A stretch of 64,000 bases of DNA from Daphnia carinata (taxonomy: Eukaryota > Arthropoda > Branchiopoda > Diplostraca > Daphniidae): assembly GCF_022539665.2 (NCBI RefSeq), contig NC_081331.1, forward strand, positions 1,336,501-1,400,500. Direction: 5' to 3'. The translations under genes and the position numbers were made by a program. Below the pieces are notes generated by a model. That model was given only the letters and a program-made list of their open reading frames with translations, was not told the origin of the DNA and did not search any database. Shown in pieces: positions 27,301 to 36,409 of this stretch. Numbering within the stretch: position 1 is the first letter of the stretch; the number at the start of each line of letters is the position of its first letter.

Positions 27301-30300
27301 ATAGAGTTACACGCGTAGAAGCTCGCACAAGTTCTTTTTGCTATACTGTCTCTGCTTTGTCAATTTCTCGCCAGCGATGTTCTACGTATAGTTTTGCTTT
27401 TGAGCTCTACCCGTTGGCATAGACCATCCGGGTTGTCGTAATTGTGACTCGTTCCCCAAGTCTCAAATTCGCTTAAAATCAGTCTACTAGAGCTTGGCAG
27501 CATCGAGGATATGTGTGCTAAATAGCATCCACATTGCGCATTAAAGCTGCACACATGAAACAAATGATGCCCTTTTCTTCAGACTTCAACGTCCATTAGT
27601 CTCTTCGATGTATCAAAGATCTGGCGTTCCCACACGTCCAGCCTTACGGTTAATCGGACGTAGCTACTTCATTAGCAATAGTTGAAATTACAAGTTCGAA
27701 GTGGACATCTTGAGCTGTGTGGATTGTCAAAAAGACTTCGTCCCATAAAGAAACGGGATAAGAAAAGCAAAATGTGCGTTTCCCCGGCAATGATCACGAT
27801 GTCTTGATGCCATACAAACAGATCAGATCCGAAAAAGGAATTCACGCAAGAACCAGCATTCAGTTTCTACAGAAAATCGATGTGCCACCAACATAAGCAT
27901 TATCCCGTTTGTGGTATAGGCAGCATATGCTGACCGACGTAGTTTATTTGCAGCGCTGCACAAGCTTATCAACTTCACATCGCACTCAACGACCCTTAGA
28001 TTTTCAACATCTACGGCGTTACTATAACCAACGACTGCAATGCTCCGTCTCTATTTCTATCGTTACACAATCGTTTTAAGCCCAGACACTATAACCCTCA
28101 TCGGATTATCAAGGACTCGCAATAAAAAAAAAAGCAAGCAAACTGTGATTGGAACCGATAAAACCACAAAAGTCCCGAAACTCGGGAGAACCCTTTTAGC
28201 CATTTAAGGGACTTCGTTTACGACTGATGATCTATTGGAATGGACGTATCTATGCATAGCTTAAAAGATATAGGTTATACTTTATATGTGTTGCATGTAC
28301 GTGCATCCTGTAAATAGAGTGAGAATAGAGTTCTTTAGAGAAAGAAAATGCAAAGAGCTGTACCCACTACGTATAACATGATGGCCCAGTCCAACAACAA
28401 TAAAGAGATGTTGGACTGGTCAAAGCAACGTGGATGTGGTATACGGCGGATGTGTGGCATAAAAGGCTATTCAATCAGATAGATGGGATGGAACGAGCAA
28501 TGCGGGTTTCTATACGCGTTCCATGGCTCGTGATTGAATGCCCGTCTTGGTACTCGACGTGGTACTATACGACGTATTTATTTACACTTTTGCTACAAAA
28601 GAGAGAGAGAAAAAAAAAAGAGTTCTATTCATAATTCATAGTCTATCTATGTATGTCATATTGAATGTAATAAAATGGATAACATGAGCGTCGAAAAGAA
28701 ATCCTATGGCCGCCACAAAAACAGGCAAGAAGAGTAGCTCAAGTTCTTCAGACGGGTAAGTGTGTTTTTTTTATACTGTACGACGTACGAAGTAAAGTAG
28801 AGAATTTACATTTGGGGGGGAAGGGGAATGAGGAGGAAGAAACATGTTCGGCTACATGTGCTCATCATTTTCTTGTTATTGTACAACGAGGAGTTGCGTG
28901 AAAACACGGCGACATTTTAGTGGTAAATCGGGTGGATTTAGAAACGTTGGCCATTTGTCCTGTCCCCGGCTTATTGCAAGTCCTCTAGGAATATATATAA
29001 AAGAGAAGGAGCTGCATCCCTTCATTATGTTGCCTTTCTTTTTATCATGTGTATGATTGCTCCCCCGTCGCCCAGCGACATCCTTTTTATCTGGTTGTAT
29101 ATAAGGTTACATTAAGAGCTTACACACAGATACGTATATGAACAGACTCGTTTGCTCAGACAGCATCTTAATAGCCGACACACCTAAAGTATGTATTAAG
29201 ATTTAGCTTCAAATATTTTTTGGAGGAGGAAAAAGAACAGTAATTAAGGTTTATGGCTCTATTTGATTATCCAAGTTGCTCTGTACCTTTTGCCATTGTA
29301 TATTCATTTTAAAAGCGGCAATGAACTCGCGTCCGTGCCTCTTTAGAATTTCATGGCACGCGTTTCAAAACGAAGCCTTCCTCAAAAGGTTTTTGAGGAT
29401 TCTATGGTAATTTTTAAACAGTTTGTGACATTTCTAGGGTATACGCTTACTCGTTCCAGTGAAACCTTGTATAAGCCCGTATGTGTCAGCCAATTTACCA
29501 ATAAAAAAATGCTTCGAAAAGTGAAAAGAAAAAAGAAAGGCCTACACACAGTTGAAACAAGTACATAGTCAGTGAACCAGACGTGATGGGAAAGGAAACA
29601 AAAAAAAAAAAATGAACTGTCTATTTTTACCATGTTCTCAGTCGAATCGAGTCACCGAGTGAAGACGAACCGTAACAATCCATTCCTTCCTGAGTTTTTT
29701 TTTTTTGTTTGTTTGTTTCTCTTTTTGTTTCGTAACGGCTAACAAGCTTAAATACAAGCAATAATATCAAGTGGACTGATGCTTCAACGTCTAATATGGC
29801 ACAGAAGCAAAAACAGTTTGACCTGCCCATCTTTTTTCACTCCATCCGTCCTAAAAAAAAAAGGAAAGAAACAAATAGCATATTCTAACAGAGCCGATTG
29901 GTCTAGACCCTTACTGATTCCAATTTTTTTTTCTTTTGCGTCTGATGAATTCTCAGGAAAAAAAAAGGCCCACCAACAACCCCCCTGGATGTATAAAAAC
30001 ATTCAAAAAAAAAGTAGAAAATAAACAGGGACAAAGAAATAATAAAGATAGATTGACTCGATTCTCTTCTAGCCTTTGACTGACTCGTTGCTATAGATCT
30101 TCCTTTTTCTTTTCTTTTAGTGGAGATTTCCCCCTTTTTTTTTATCTGGATTTTTTTTCTGTCTTTCCTTTTTATTTCGCTGGGCTGCTCTTTTTGTACG
30201 CATTTTGTTTTTTTGTTTTTTTTTTCTGACAGTCGTGTGCCTTTTTGCATTTGCAAGCCACTGGCAAAATAGGACTGGCTAGAGGAAACAAAAGAATGGA

Positions 30301-31054
30301 TAGGATTTGCTTAAAAAATAAAGAATTGAGGAAGAAATGAAAAGAGAGAAAAAAAAAGGAAATGAACGCAAACACAAATGAAGCTCACCCGCCGGAAGAA
30401 GCCCGTTCCGAAGATTCCGCAGTCGGCGGAAGAGGGAGGGTATGGGACAGAAAACATCGAAGGATGGGCTTCCATACGGCTGGATTTGCCGAAGTATTTA
30501 TTGAGAACTTATTAAAGAAAAATCTACGCGGGGTTAGGAAAGCGGATAGCAAAGGTAATTTACAGCAACCGGAACGAAAATGAAAGAAACAAAACTTTAA
30601 AAAAAGAAAAAGAAAACGGAAACAAATCTTGGGGTTTATAAAAAATGTAAAATGTGGAAATGCAAAGAGCCGAAACGAAATTGGAATTTGTATGCGAGAA
30701 TTAAAAGAGTTGGCGTTGCGACTTCGCCTCGTTCGTACGTAATGAAAACCTCTGCCCTTTTTTGTTTCTCTTTTTTTTTACCTTAGTGCATCTGAATGTC
30801 TACCCCAGAACACGTGCACAGCCAATGAAAGGCTATCGTTCATGTACGCCAATACGTGAAACAAAAATAAACACTTTTGGTGGTTGTTATATGATTGAAT
30901 AAGACTCAAAAACAAGAAGGACAGTCAGGCAATGTACATATTATTTAGATAAACGAGTAGTTTTTATTTGTTGTGACTTACGGTGCGGTAAAGTAGCCAA
31001 GACGACGACGAAGAGGTAAAGCGCTTTGCACATAAGCGATGCGAGCTGCTCCAT
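751..31054 (-). CDS. nAChRalpha7-like: Nicotinic acetylcholine receptor alpha subunit, alpha7 type (5' part, 7 coding exons)
   Basis: This is a ligand-gated cation channel subunit of the neuronal plasma membrane. It binds acetylcholine and opens a pentameric pore. Joining exons 31054-30982, 5551-5412, 4679-4635, 3976-3867, 3062-2882, 2672-2597 and 945-751 gives 273 residues with no stop and consistent phases. Seen in order: hydrophobic signal peptide (1-23), loop D Trp83, loop [10 protein letters not shown] (Tyr121), Cys-loop Cys156/Cys170 with 13 residues between, loop B Trp177 in GSWTYDG, loop [10 protein letters not shown] (Tyr219, Cys221, Cys222, Tyr226), TM1 (about 240-262) and the GEKLSLG lead-in to TM2. 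The adjacent cysteines mark an alpha subunit. SLQGP at the mature N-terminus and LPPESGEK fit the arthropod alpha5/6/7 group, the group that contains the spinosyn-target subunit of insects. Which of the three it matches cannot be settled here. The gene is cut off at the left edge; TM2-TM4 are missing. Possible N-glycosylation sites are Asn52, Asn96 and Asn141. Confidence 0.95.
946..2596 (-). other. Receptor intron 6
   Basis: A 1651-bp intron between the loop F/beta-strand exon and the TM1 exon. I looked for a duplicated or mutually exclusive version of either neighbouring exon and saw none. The reading frames inside are short and low in complexity. Confidence 0.8.
2597..2672 (-). CDS. nAChRalpha7-like: nAChR alpha exon 6: loop F region
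   Basis: A 76-bp exon with acceptor TTTACAG before TTAGATTTG and donor CTGG followed by GTATGG. It enters in phase 0 and leaves in phase 1. It encodes [25 protein letters not shown] and one base of Gly209. The acidic EEGGDISNF stretch is loop F of the complementary face of the binding site, and the NGEW motif is typical of the family. Confidence 0.93.
2882..3062 (-). CDS. nAChRalpha7-like: nAChR alpha exon 5: loop E, Cys-loop, loop B
   Basis: A 181-bp exon with acceptor GCGCAG before TGCCGACGAG and donor TTTCAG followed by GTAATA. It supplies the last base of Ser123 and runs to Gln183 in phase 0. It contains the 13-residue Cys-loop from Cys156 to Cys170 with the hallmark ITWFPFDDQ, then GSWTYDG with loop B Trp177. 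A further Cys144 in [10 protein letters not shown] also occurs in arthropod alpha5/6/7 relatives as I recall them. Confidence 0.95.
3314..3348. repeat. (TC)n microsatellite
   Basis: About 17 uninterrupted TC units inside receptor intron 4. On the receptor's sense strand this reads GA, so it is not the polypyrimidine tract of an acceptor. Confidence 0.95.
3726..3750. repeat. (TA)n microsatellite
   Basis: About 12 TA units inside receptor intron 4, a short distance upstream, in gene direction, of the TC tract. Confidence 0.95.
3867..3976 (-). CDS. nAChRalpha7-like: nAChR alpha exon 4: loop A
   Basis: A 110-bp exon with acceptor GCACAG before GACTGG and donor AACAG followed by GTGAGC. It enters in phase 0 and ends with two bases of Ser123. 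It encodes [10 protein letters not shown], the potential glycosylation site [13 protein letters not shown] and loop [11 protein letters not shown] 110-bp exon here is, from memory, a conserved feature of alpha7-type genes in both insects and vertebrates. Confidence 0.95.
4635..4679 (-). CDS. nAChRalpha7-like: nAChR alpha exon 3 (45 bp): loop D
   Basis: Exactly 15 codons between CTCCAG and a GTAAGG donor. It encodes [15 protein letters not shown], with Trp83 as the loop D tryptophan. The 45-bp length and position match the alpha7-type exon 3. In insect alpha6 this exon exists as two mutually exclusive copies; I see only one copy here. It is far too short to appear as an open reading frame and was found by homology and phase. 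Confidence 0.95.
4680..5411 (-). other. Receptor intron 2 with an unexplained open frame
   Basis: A 732-bp intron. It carries a minus-strand frame (about 5146-4913) of roughly 77 codons with an acceptor-like TATCTTACAG near its start. The frame is rich in Gly, Ala, Lys and Val and shows no resemblance to the receptor. No second exon 3 was seen. Confidence 0.6.
5412..5551 (-). CDS. nAChRalpha7-like: nAChR alpha exon 2: mature N-terminus
   Basis: A 140-bp exon with acceptor TTGCCAG before TGTCGCTGCAG and donor GATGTG followed by GTAAGA. It supplies two bases of Leu25 and 46 complete codons. It starts [19 protein letters not shown], has [11 protein letters not shown] with a glycosylation sequon at Asn52, and ends MQIIDV. 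SLQGP after the signal peptide is characteristic of the alpha5/6/7 subunits. The 140-45-110 exon series is the same as I recall for vertebrate alpha7. Confidence 0.95.
14040..14107. repeat. Pair of identical 15-bp direct repeats
   Basis: The 15-mer TGACAATATAACGCG occurs at 14040-14054 and again at 14093-14107, 53 bp apart, in otherwise unremarkable intron sequence. It could be a local duplication or a paired protein-binding site. Confidence 0.8.
15146..15337 (+). CDS. Possible small ORF (63 aa), unknown
   Basis: A true ATG opens a 63-codon frame just after an acceptor-like CTTCATATAG. The peptide is Tyr-rich in its second half and has mixed composition, unlike the Phe/Lys/Ser-rich products of AT-rich noise around it. 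There is no signal peptide or recognisable domain. It lies antisense inside receptor intron 1. It may be chance. Confidence 0.15.
   Translation: MQAKKLMSYGHSLAEQLLPISGRVYQIRPSVVAPYVYGDYTSNDAYTTAYVGDSIGTGEKGEH
17175..17831 (+). pseudogene. Long frame with two close stops, possible decayed coding sequence
   Basis: One reading frame stays open from 17175 to 17831 (219 codons) apart from two stops about 12 bases apart near 17550-17564. At this base composition roughly ten or more stops would be expected. The first half is basic and hydrophilic ([15 protein letters not shown]), the second more hydrophobic. I do not recognise it. A second frame, beginning with ATG at 17602 and running to 18075, overlaps the right half, so part of the openness may come from local composition. 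Confidence 0.2.
18761..18946 (-). CDS. Possible small secreted protein or terminal exon, unknown
   Basis: An ATG at 18946 opens a 61-codon frame. It has a hydrophobic stretch ([18 protein letters not shown]) that could act as a signal or anchor, followed by a Pro/Gln/Asp-rich hydrophilic tail with [10 protein letters not shown] and the end QPNPEALK. An AATAAA poly(A) signal overlaps the stop codon. Alternatively the tail alone may be a terminal exon. A run of T then CCCAACAACAACAG gives an acceptor just before 18852, placing that exon at 18852-18761. It sits in receptor intron 1 on the same strand. No matching upstream exon was identified. Confidence 0.3.
   Translation of the reverse strand: MLRISNESSRCYYAYACLWAFFLCYTFPTTTAIQHQPGNPISGPDDDNVEPVRQPNPEALK
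24062..24565 (-). CDS. Doubtful long frame (167 codons) with splice-like sites
   Basis: An open minus-strand frame without an initial ATG. A segment of about 120 bp inside it is bounded by TTTGCTTGCAG (acceptor-like) and AAAGTGTAAGT (donor-like). A second segment further on ([13 protein letters not shown]) has coding-like composition. However, other frames are also open over parts of the region, so the frame is not decisive. A 21-bp in-frame tandem duplication (24147-24188) repeats seven residues near its C-terminal end. No family recognised. Confidence 0.15.
   Translation of the reverse strand: MKLVLVAFACSSNRPTKSHLRFRKGSQKYNYIDGVSSKMLANKINQQSTKQSVSFPSLTCLQRLHHSLLTLSNLCCAQTSLSGTPSSDTPGKQKEQHQKDESERNSVWHSLLQIEAVPSTSPKRGNFTRLFNHFTRLFNHFSFVFNPYLHVYFPLDPHVDVEDKQNQ
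24147..24188. repeat. 21-bp tandem duplication
   Basis: Two adjacent 21-bp copies starting TGATTAAATAG and TGATTGAATAG differ at about two positions. Because the unit is a multiple of three, it keeps the overlapping minus-strand frame open. Confidence 0.85.
28706..28755 (+). CDS. Possible first coding exon (16 codons), unknown
   Basis: ATGGCCGCCACA opens a frame reading [16 protein letters not shown] that runs straight into a consensus donor (GACGG followed by GTAAGT). A second ATG frame (ATGGATAACATGAGC) overlaps upstream and ends soon after. A start codon plus a perfect donor 50 bp apart is suggestive, but no partner exon was found downstream, and it lies antisense to the receptor intron. 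Confidence 0.15.
30389..30475 (-). CDS. Possible coding exon: ATG, 29 codons, strong donor
   Basis: An ATG at 30475 opens 29 codons ([14 protein letters not shown] at the start, [10 protein letters not shown] at the end) that stop at a GTGAGC donor. It lies about 0.5 kb inside receptor intron 1, on the receptor's strand. It leaves in phase 0, whereas receptor exon 2 needs phase 1, so it is not a simple alternative first exon of the receptor in this frame. The frame that would fit exon 2 has no ATG. It could belong to a nested gene or be chance. Confidence 0.2.
30982..31054 (-). CDS. nAChRalpha7-like: nAChR alpha exon 1: start codon and signal peptide
   Basis: ATG at 31054 begins [20 protein letters not shown], a basic-hydrophobic signal peptide, then TLPH and one base of Leu25 before a consensus C/GTAAGT donor. 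The phase (1) exactly fits exon 2, and the joined junction LSLQGP is as expected for the subunit group. The start is supported by an in-frame TAG nine bases upstream and by the absence of any other ATG in the 168 bases back to the acceptor at 31223. Confidence 0.88.
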
Positions 31055-31222
31055 TTTCACAGGCTACCGTGCTAATGCTTCTTCCTTTTTGTTTCTTTTT
31101 GGCTTCCTCTTGCTGACGTCGCTGTTCCTCGACGTCCTGACCGAGATGTGACGTTTAGAAGCTTTTCTCCGTTTTATTTTTATTTGAAAAAAAAGGAAGA
31201 ATTTCGTCTTTCCTTTTTCAGC
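31055..31222 (-). promoter_or_regulatory. 5'UTR of the receptor, entered through a splice acceptor
   Basis: On the minus strand CTGTTTTTTGTTGCAG ends at 31223 and is a strong acceptor. From there to the start codon there is no ATG. This implies at least one further non-coding exon to the right, and so a promoter more than 170 bp upstream of the start. The UTR is purine-rich in its last 100 bases. Confidence 0.6.
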
Positions 31223-34200
31223 CTGCAACAAAAAACAGGGAGAACGCATTTATATAAACGGTTGAAATAATCACTTCATCTGGTTTATTTATTGATACAT
31301 TTTTTAAAAGGCAAAAGTGCTAGTCCGCGCACAAGAAGTGTCTGTATAAAACTCAGCCAATTTTCCTCTTCCACTTTAGCGTTTCTACCCTATGGATGGT
31401 ATCTTCCTCTGGGGTAACCAAATACCCACCGTTTCCGTTACATTGAGACAGAGACACAGAGCACTCGTTTCTTTCTTGTAAATTCTCCAGAATATTATTT
31501 AGAGCACAATAATCCTACTGTGCCTTCATCCGCAAAATAGAAAAAGAAAGGGAAGAAATGGAAAGGAATTTTTTTTTTCTCTTTCACGAATGGCTTCAGA
31601 CTATTGATCGACGAGACATACGCGTCTATATCGAATAAAATGTTCCAACATTGCATCCTTTCTTTTCCTTTTACACGCTGTTGATTTCGTTTTTCTCATA
31701 TCAGTTCTTCTTTCATTTTGGTTACCTGTTCTTAATTTACTTGATTACAGAGCACGTAGCCTTTTACCAGGCAAAATGGGGGAAATGACGTCACACGATT
31801 TGTTAAGTTTTAAAAAAAAGAAAGGTTAAAGAAAAAAAAAAAATGCGCAAGGAAAGCTAATGGTAGGTCTATAAAAATCTAAAAGCGGGAGTAACTCTCC
31901 CTACTGCCATAAGTAATTGAGTGTCTTTTCCTGCCACCGACGTCACAGCCGCAACGGTTTTTTAACCAAATCTTTTAGTCCTACTGCAAATAACATCAGG
32001 TCGATAATTAAATCTCGCATTCTCTTCGTCCTCCTCCCCCTCCCATTTTTTTTTTGTGTTCTGCGTGCAACGGGAAAAGGTACACGCACACAACCGAAGA
32101 GCGCAAAGTAAATACGTCTCGACGGAAGTGTAAGAACAAACAAAAAGGCGAAGAAAAACTTGTCGTTAACAGGAAATTCAAGCGAAAGGAAGCACACAAA
32201 AGACGTCGATAGCGTCTATGCATTGAGACCAAAACACGTGAAAAGTCAAAAATCAAAGATCATTTGGCTTCTACTTTTTTCAAAAATTCAATTCGTGAAT
32301 TTTGCACAGTAGTCTACACGCATCTATTATTAATAACTAAAGATTCTTCTTTTTTTTTTTTTACGCATTTATTTATTTATTTGTTTATATATTTTTTCTT
32401 TTTTTTTCACAGCCAGAAGCGCTGGCTGGATTTACGGCTAGCGCGTTTTCGGCATGAATTATTCAAAGGTGTCACCCTTGCATTTATGTAACGCGCACGG
32501 CTATACTTAAAAAAATACACAGACATAGTTGCGTCTTCTATAAAGTACATTTAAATGCCAGCCCCACGTTTATTATGCCAACTGAAAAAGAAAAAAAAGT
32601 TTTTTTGCGCTTTCGTCAACTGTTTTTTTTTTATTTTTTTATTTTTTAGACAATTTTCTTCTTCACTTTTCCCACAAATACTAGTGAAGCGGAACTGACG
32701 TGCAACCGGGGTAAGATCCGGCAGAAAAGACGCCACGGAATCAATCGATAAACCTCTCCCAGTTGGATCACGCAGTTAGCGGTTTGGCTTGAGGTTTTTT
32801 CTTTTTTTTTTTTTTTTAGTTGTGTTACGACACTACTTTCCTCGTTAATTTGTATTTGTTTAACCTTATTCTTTCTTTCTCGCGTGCCCAGTGGCATGTG
32901 TCTGATCAAATAATTGGACATTTACGTCGCGTGGCCAAACAAAATGAGTGGGCCACATCACCAACGTCTAGCCTAAAAACGCCGTCAGCTCTGTGTCAAT
33001 ATTTGGACATTTTTAGGTACAATGAAGGTGCACAATTTTTATATAATTCTTGTCCCCGTCTCCTTGATTGCAGCACTTTTCTTTTCGTGACGTTGCAAAG
33101 TATGCGAAAATGTGATTTCTGGAAGAGCGAATGGAAGGAATTCAAAGTAATTGGATGGAGCGTACACGCGAAAAGGAAAAGTATGCTGTCAAATTCTGTA
33201 CGCTTGCATTTCTACAGAAAGCAGCGTAATAGTCGAGACGGAAAAAAGAATGAAAACAAAACAATTCTTTGCATGTATAACAGCGTCCGGATCGATACGG
33301 CAGTGCCAATCCCGAAAACTCGTATCGGGCGTCTTTAATCGTGTTTACATTCGTCAATAAAGTGTTGTCTTCAATAGTAGGCAAAGAAACATCGATAACA
33401 CGATAAAAAAAAATTATGAAAACAAAAATGCATTCATGCTTCAAAAAAGAACTTGTTTGTTGCGGATTATTTTCGGTAGCTGTTCAGAAACGTGAAACCT
33501 AGTTACGTGATCTTAAGGATCAAGCATCATACAATGTCCTAAATAGTGTAGCCAAACAATCTTTAATAAAAACACACACACACATTTACAACTATACGTA
33601 CGCAATATTGAGGAAAATTCTTTTTCCAGGGCAACAAGAGGCTAATCAACTCAGCGAATAATATAGCGTCAAGCGAGGGGCTGTGTTATGGCATAGCGGT
33701 TCAATTGAGTATAACAAGTCGTAGGTGGATATATAAGGGGGTGCGTTTGTTACTCGCTTTCGGGAATCGATGGTCCGACGCCCTTTGTGAATAGGTCCCG
33801 TCTCTGTGGGCGTTATATATATATATATATAGAGAGTTAGTTATACCGAGAAACGAGGGGACCCTCCTTCCCACTTGCAAACTATCACTCGGTTACATCT
33901 CTATGGCTTTAAATAAAAGCGAAGGGCCTTCGTGATAAAGGAAACTGTGGAAAGGTTTGCCCGATAGTAACGGTTCATTGTGTCCATCGTTTATAAAAAT
34001 GAGGGGCATGAGTGTCTACTCTAATATCGGCATTACATATATAGCCTTTGAAAGAGCGTCTTGTTCGCGTTTTGATCTAATTGATTGTGAATCGTATACG
34101 TACCATAGATAATGTGTGTCTGGAACTCTACTTTTTTTTTTGGGGGGGGGGCTCTTTGTCGTCTATATCCCTTCAACAACAGACGGTCGTGTTAAACTAC

Positions 34201-34461
34201 AGGACTCGAACGTGGAAAAAGAAAACTGTTGATTCACGCGCAACCTTAAGCCAGTCGCGGTCTCACGGTACTCTTTAGATGTATATCTAGTCTCCCGATC
34301 TTTTTTATACTTCATAAATATATAGGAAAAGACAGGATATGAGTCGAGCCTGTGATTTATCTAGCCAAAAAGTTTTTTTTTCTTTTTCTTTATCTGTTAT
34401 CCAATATATCCGTAGGGTACGGCAGACGCCAATCAATCGAAAGAAGAAGTTTTAAAAAATG

Positions 34462-34481
34462 GGGGGGGGGGGGGGGGGGGG
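34462..34481 (+). repeat. Poly-G tract (20 G)
   Basis: Twenty consecutive G followed by AGGGAG. It can form a G-quadruplex and is a frequent place for sequencing-length error. Confidence 0.95.
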
Positions 34482-35309
34482 AGGGAGATAAGATATAGAA
34501 TGTTACAGGACGTATTGATCTCACCTTTTCGGTTCGGTTGTCAATGTTCCGACAGGAACTCGCAGAATTTGCTTATTTTCTTTTTTATTTCAAACTGTCT
34601 CTACCGTGCACTTGCCACCATCGAGTCTTTCCTACTTCTAAACCCTAGAACGTTCCAACTGTTTCTTTTCTTCCAGACGAACTGGGTCAATTCGGCGAAA
34701 CGTAATACTAGGCTCTGCTGCATGGGGTGTCTCGGGCTTTACGAAAAGGTCAGAGATGTCAAATACCCGAACGTCACTACGTTTACACTAAATTTAGAAT
34801 TTTGCTCTTTCGCCTAGCCCCGAGAATGTCAGCATGAGAAAAAAACAAGCGTTCCATTTTCTTTTTCGTTTTGAAAACTGAAGTGAAAACGGCCAAATTC
34901 CCAACGGCTGTATGTGATTGCTCGTTTGTTTTCCTTTTCTTTTTTTTTTGTCCCCTTTTTTTTTTAGGTGTTCACTTTCCGTCCGAGATGTCGGACTGTT
35001 GTTGATGTAATTGGAAAACCGTTTTTCGCGGTAGAGCAGTACCGGCTGCTCTGTGTCCGAAAAAGACAGCGGGACGAAGGGTCTTCCTAGGAGGTTATTA
35101 CAACACGGACTCAAAGCGCTTTAGAGTGCGCGAATACTTATATAAATATTCCTTAAAAAAAAAGGGGAGTAAAAAGCCAAATGCTTGTTCAGGATCACGT
35201 AGAAAATAAGGACGTGAATTTTGTTTTCTACTGCCGACAGCGACGCCAGGTGCGAGATGTTGCACGGCTGGCCATCATCGATTCATGCGCCTGCTGTTGC
35301 TGATGTCCA

Positions 35310-35364
35310 AACACACTCAGACACACGCACACACACACACACACACAACACACACTCACACACA
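35310..35364. repeat. (CA)n imperfect microsatellite
   Basis: CA repeats broken by single-base changes (CTCAGACACACG, CAACACACACTCA). Confidence 0.95.
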
Positions 35365-36409
35365 TTTAAAAGACGGGTGAACTTTATACGGTGGGGAGTC
35401 CAACGCTATTATTTTTCTTCCAATCAGCTGCAAGTCAGTGCATGATGGGGGGAGGGGAGGTGAGACGTTATTCTTACTTTTCTTTCTAGGAATGTTAACT
35501 TTTATTCTCGCCTATTGTTTTTAATAGTTGCTGCCCTAGTATTTCTGAAGCAATTTGGGAGTCCTCTGAAGTTGTTTGTCCGCTAGCAAGCAGCCAAAGC
35601 AAATGGAATAACACTCGACTCGACTGCAAGTGAGAAAAATAGCGTGAAACAAGAAAAATCATCAAAACAAAAGCACCTTTGGGAACTGCATTCCCTACAT
35701 GTGAAAACGACCAGCTGACGCGAAGGATTCTGAGACCATCCAGCGATCATCGGCAAGAGTAAAAGCCAAAAACGATCGCAGTTGAAACGAAAAATATTGT
35801 TTCCTTCGGAACAACCAACAAAATTCTGAAGGGACTTTTCGAGATGATGAAAGAGGCGGTAATTAAACATATGCGGCAAGGTGAGAAAAAGACAAACGTG
35901 ATTTGACGTTTAGAAAACGGCCACCAATGCAAAATGAAAACTCGAGATTGAGTTATGACTTTGAAGCGCGTCGCTCCGTCGAAATTAATACAGCCGTCTT
36001 GACGTCTAACACAGACAAACGATCCTCTTCTTTTCTCTTTTCTTTAACTAGAAGATATGAAAGAAAAAAAAAATCAAGTCTCGCTCTCTTGAGCTCTGTC
36101 AAAGCAAGCGGTGGCAGTTGAAACTATCTTTTCTTTTTAAAATAGGAGAAAAAAAAAAAAAGCTCCACCGGAGTTTTTGATGATCCTGGAACAATAGTGA
36201 AGCAGTGATCCCTGGATGGATGATGGATGATTTTCAATCTAATAGTTAACAACACACACCAGTAGCACTATGTTTTTTTTTTTTGTTTTAACTGTTCACA
36301 CTTTGTAGTTATTAACGTTGAGGTCGTTAACTTGCGGCGAACAGTTGATAAAAAATAATTGAAACGAATTATTATATTAATTTTTTTTTTTTCAATCGAA
36401 AACTGTTCG

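Larger units (their letters stand above)
5552..30981 (-). other. Receptor intron 1 (25.4 kb)
   Basis: One very long intron separates the signal-peptide exon from the rest of the receptor; all other introns seen are 0.2-1.7 kb. It is AT-rich with many A/T runs and contains no confident second gene. Listed separately are the short coding-like segments at 15146, 17175, 18761, 24062, 28706 and 30389. The remaining stretches (5.55-15.1, 18.95-24.0, 24.6-28.7 and 28.8-30.3 kb) show only short frames, homopolymers and minor repeats. Long first introns often carry enhancers, but none can be pointed to from sequence alone. Confidence 0.85.
31223..36409. other. Non-coding stretch upstream of the receptor
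   Basis: AT-rich DNA with long T runs (32349-32410, 32621-32647, 32800-32817), a TA tract at 33813-33830, a 20-G tract at 34462-34481 and a CA repeat at 35310-35364. A 172-codon plus-strand frame at 32820-33338 lacks an ATG for most of its length and is not called. No exon was recognised. If the receptor 5'UTR is spliced from the right, this is probably part of a 5'UTR intron. Confidence 0.6.

Noticed and set aside
28844-29056. 70-codon plus-strand ATG frame shortly after the possible exon at 28706
   Set aside because: Considered as a second exon, but no acceptor in the right phase leads into it and its composition is not convincing.
32820-33338. 172-codon plus-strand frame, the longest in the window
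   Set aside because: Its first in-frame ATG comes only about 90 codons in, the composition is mixed, and no motif or convincing exon pair was found. A frame of this length is expected about once by chance in 64 kb.
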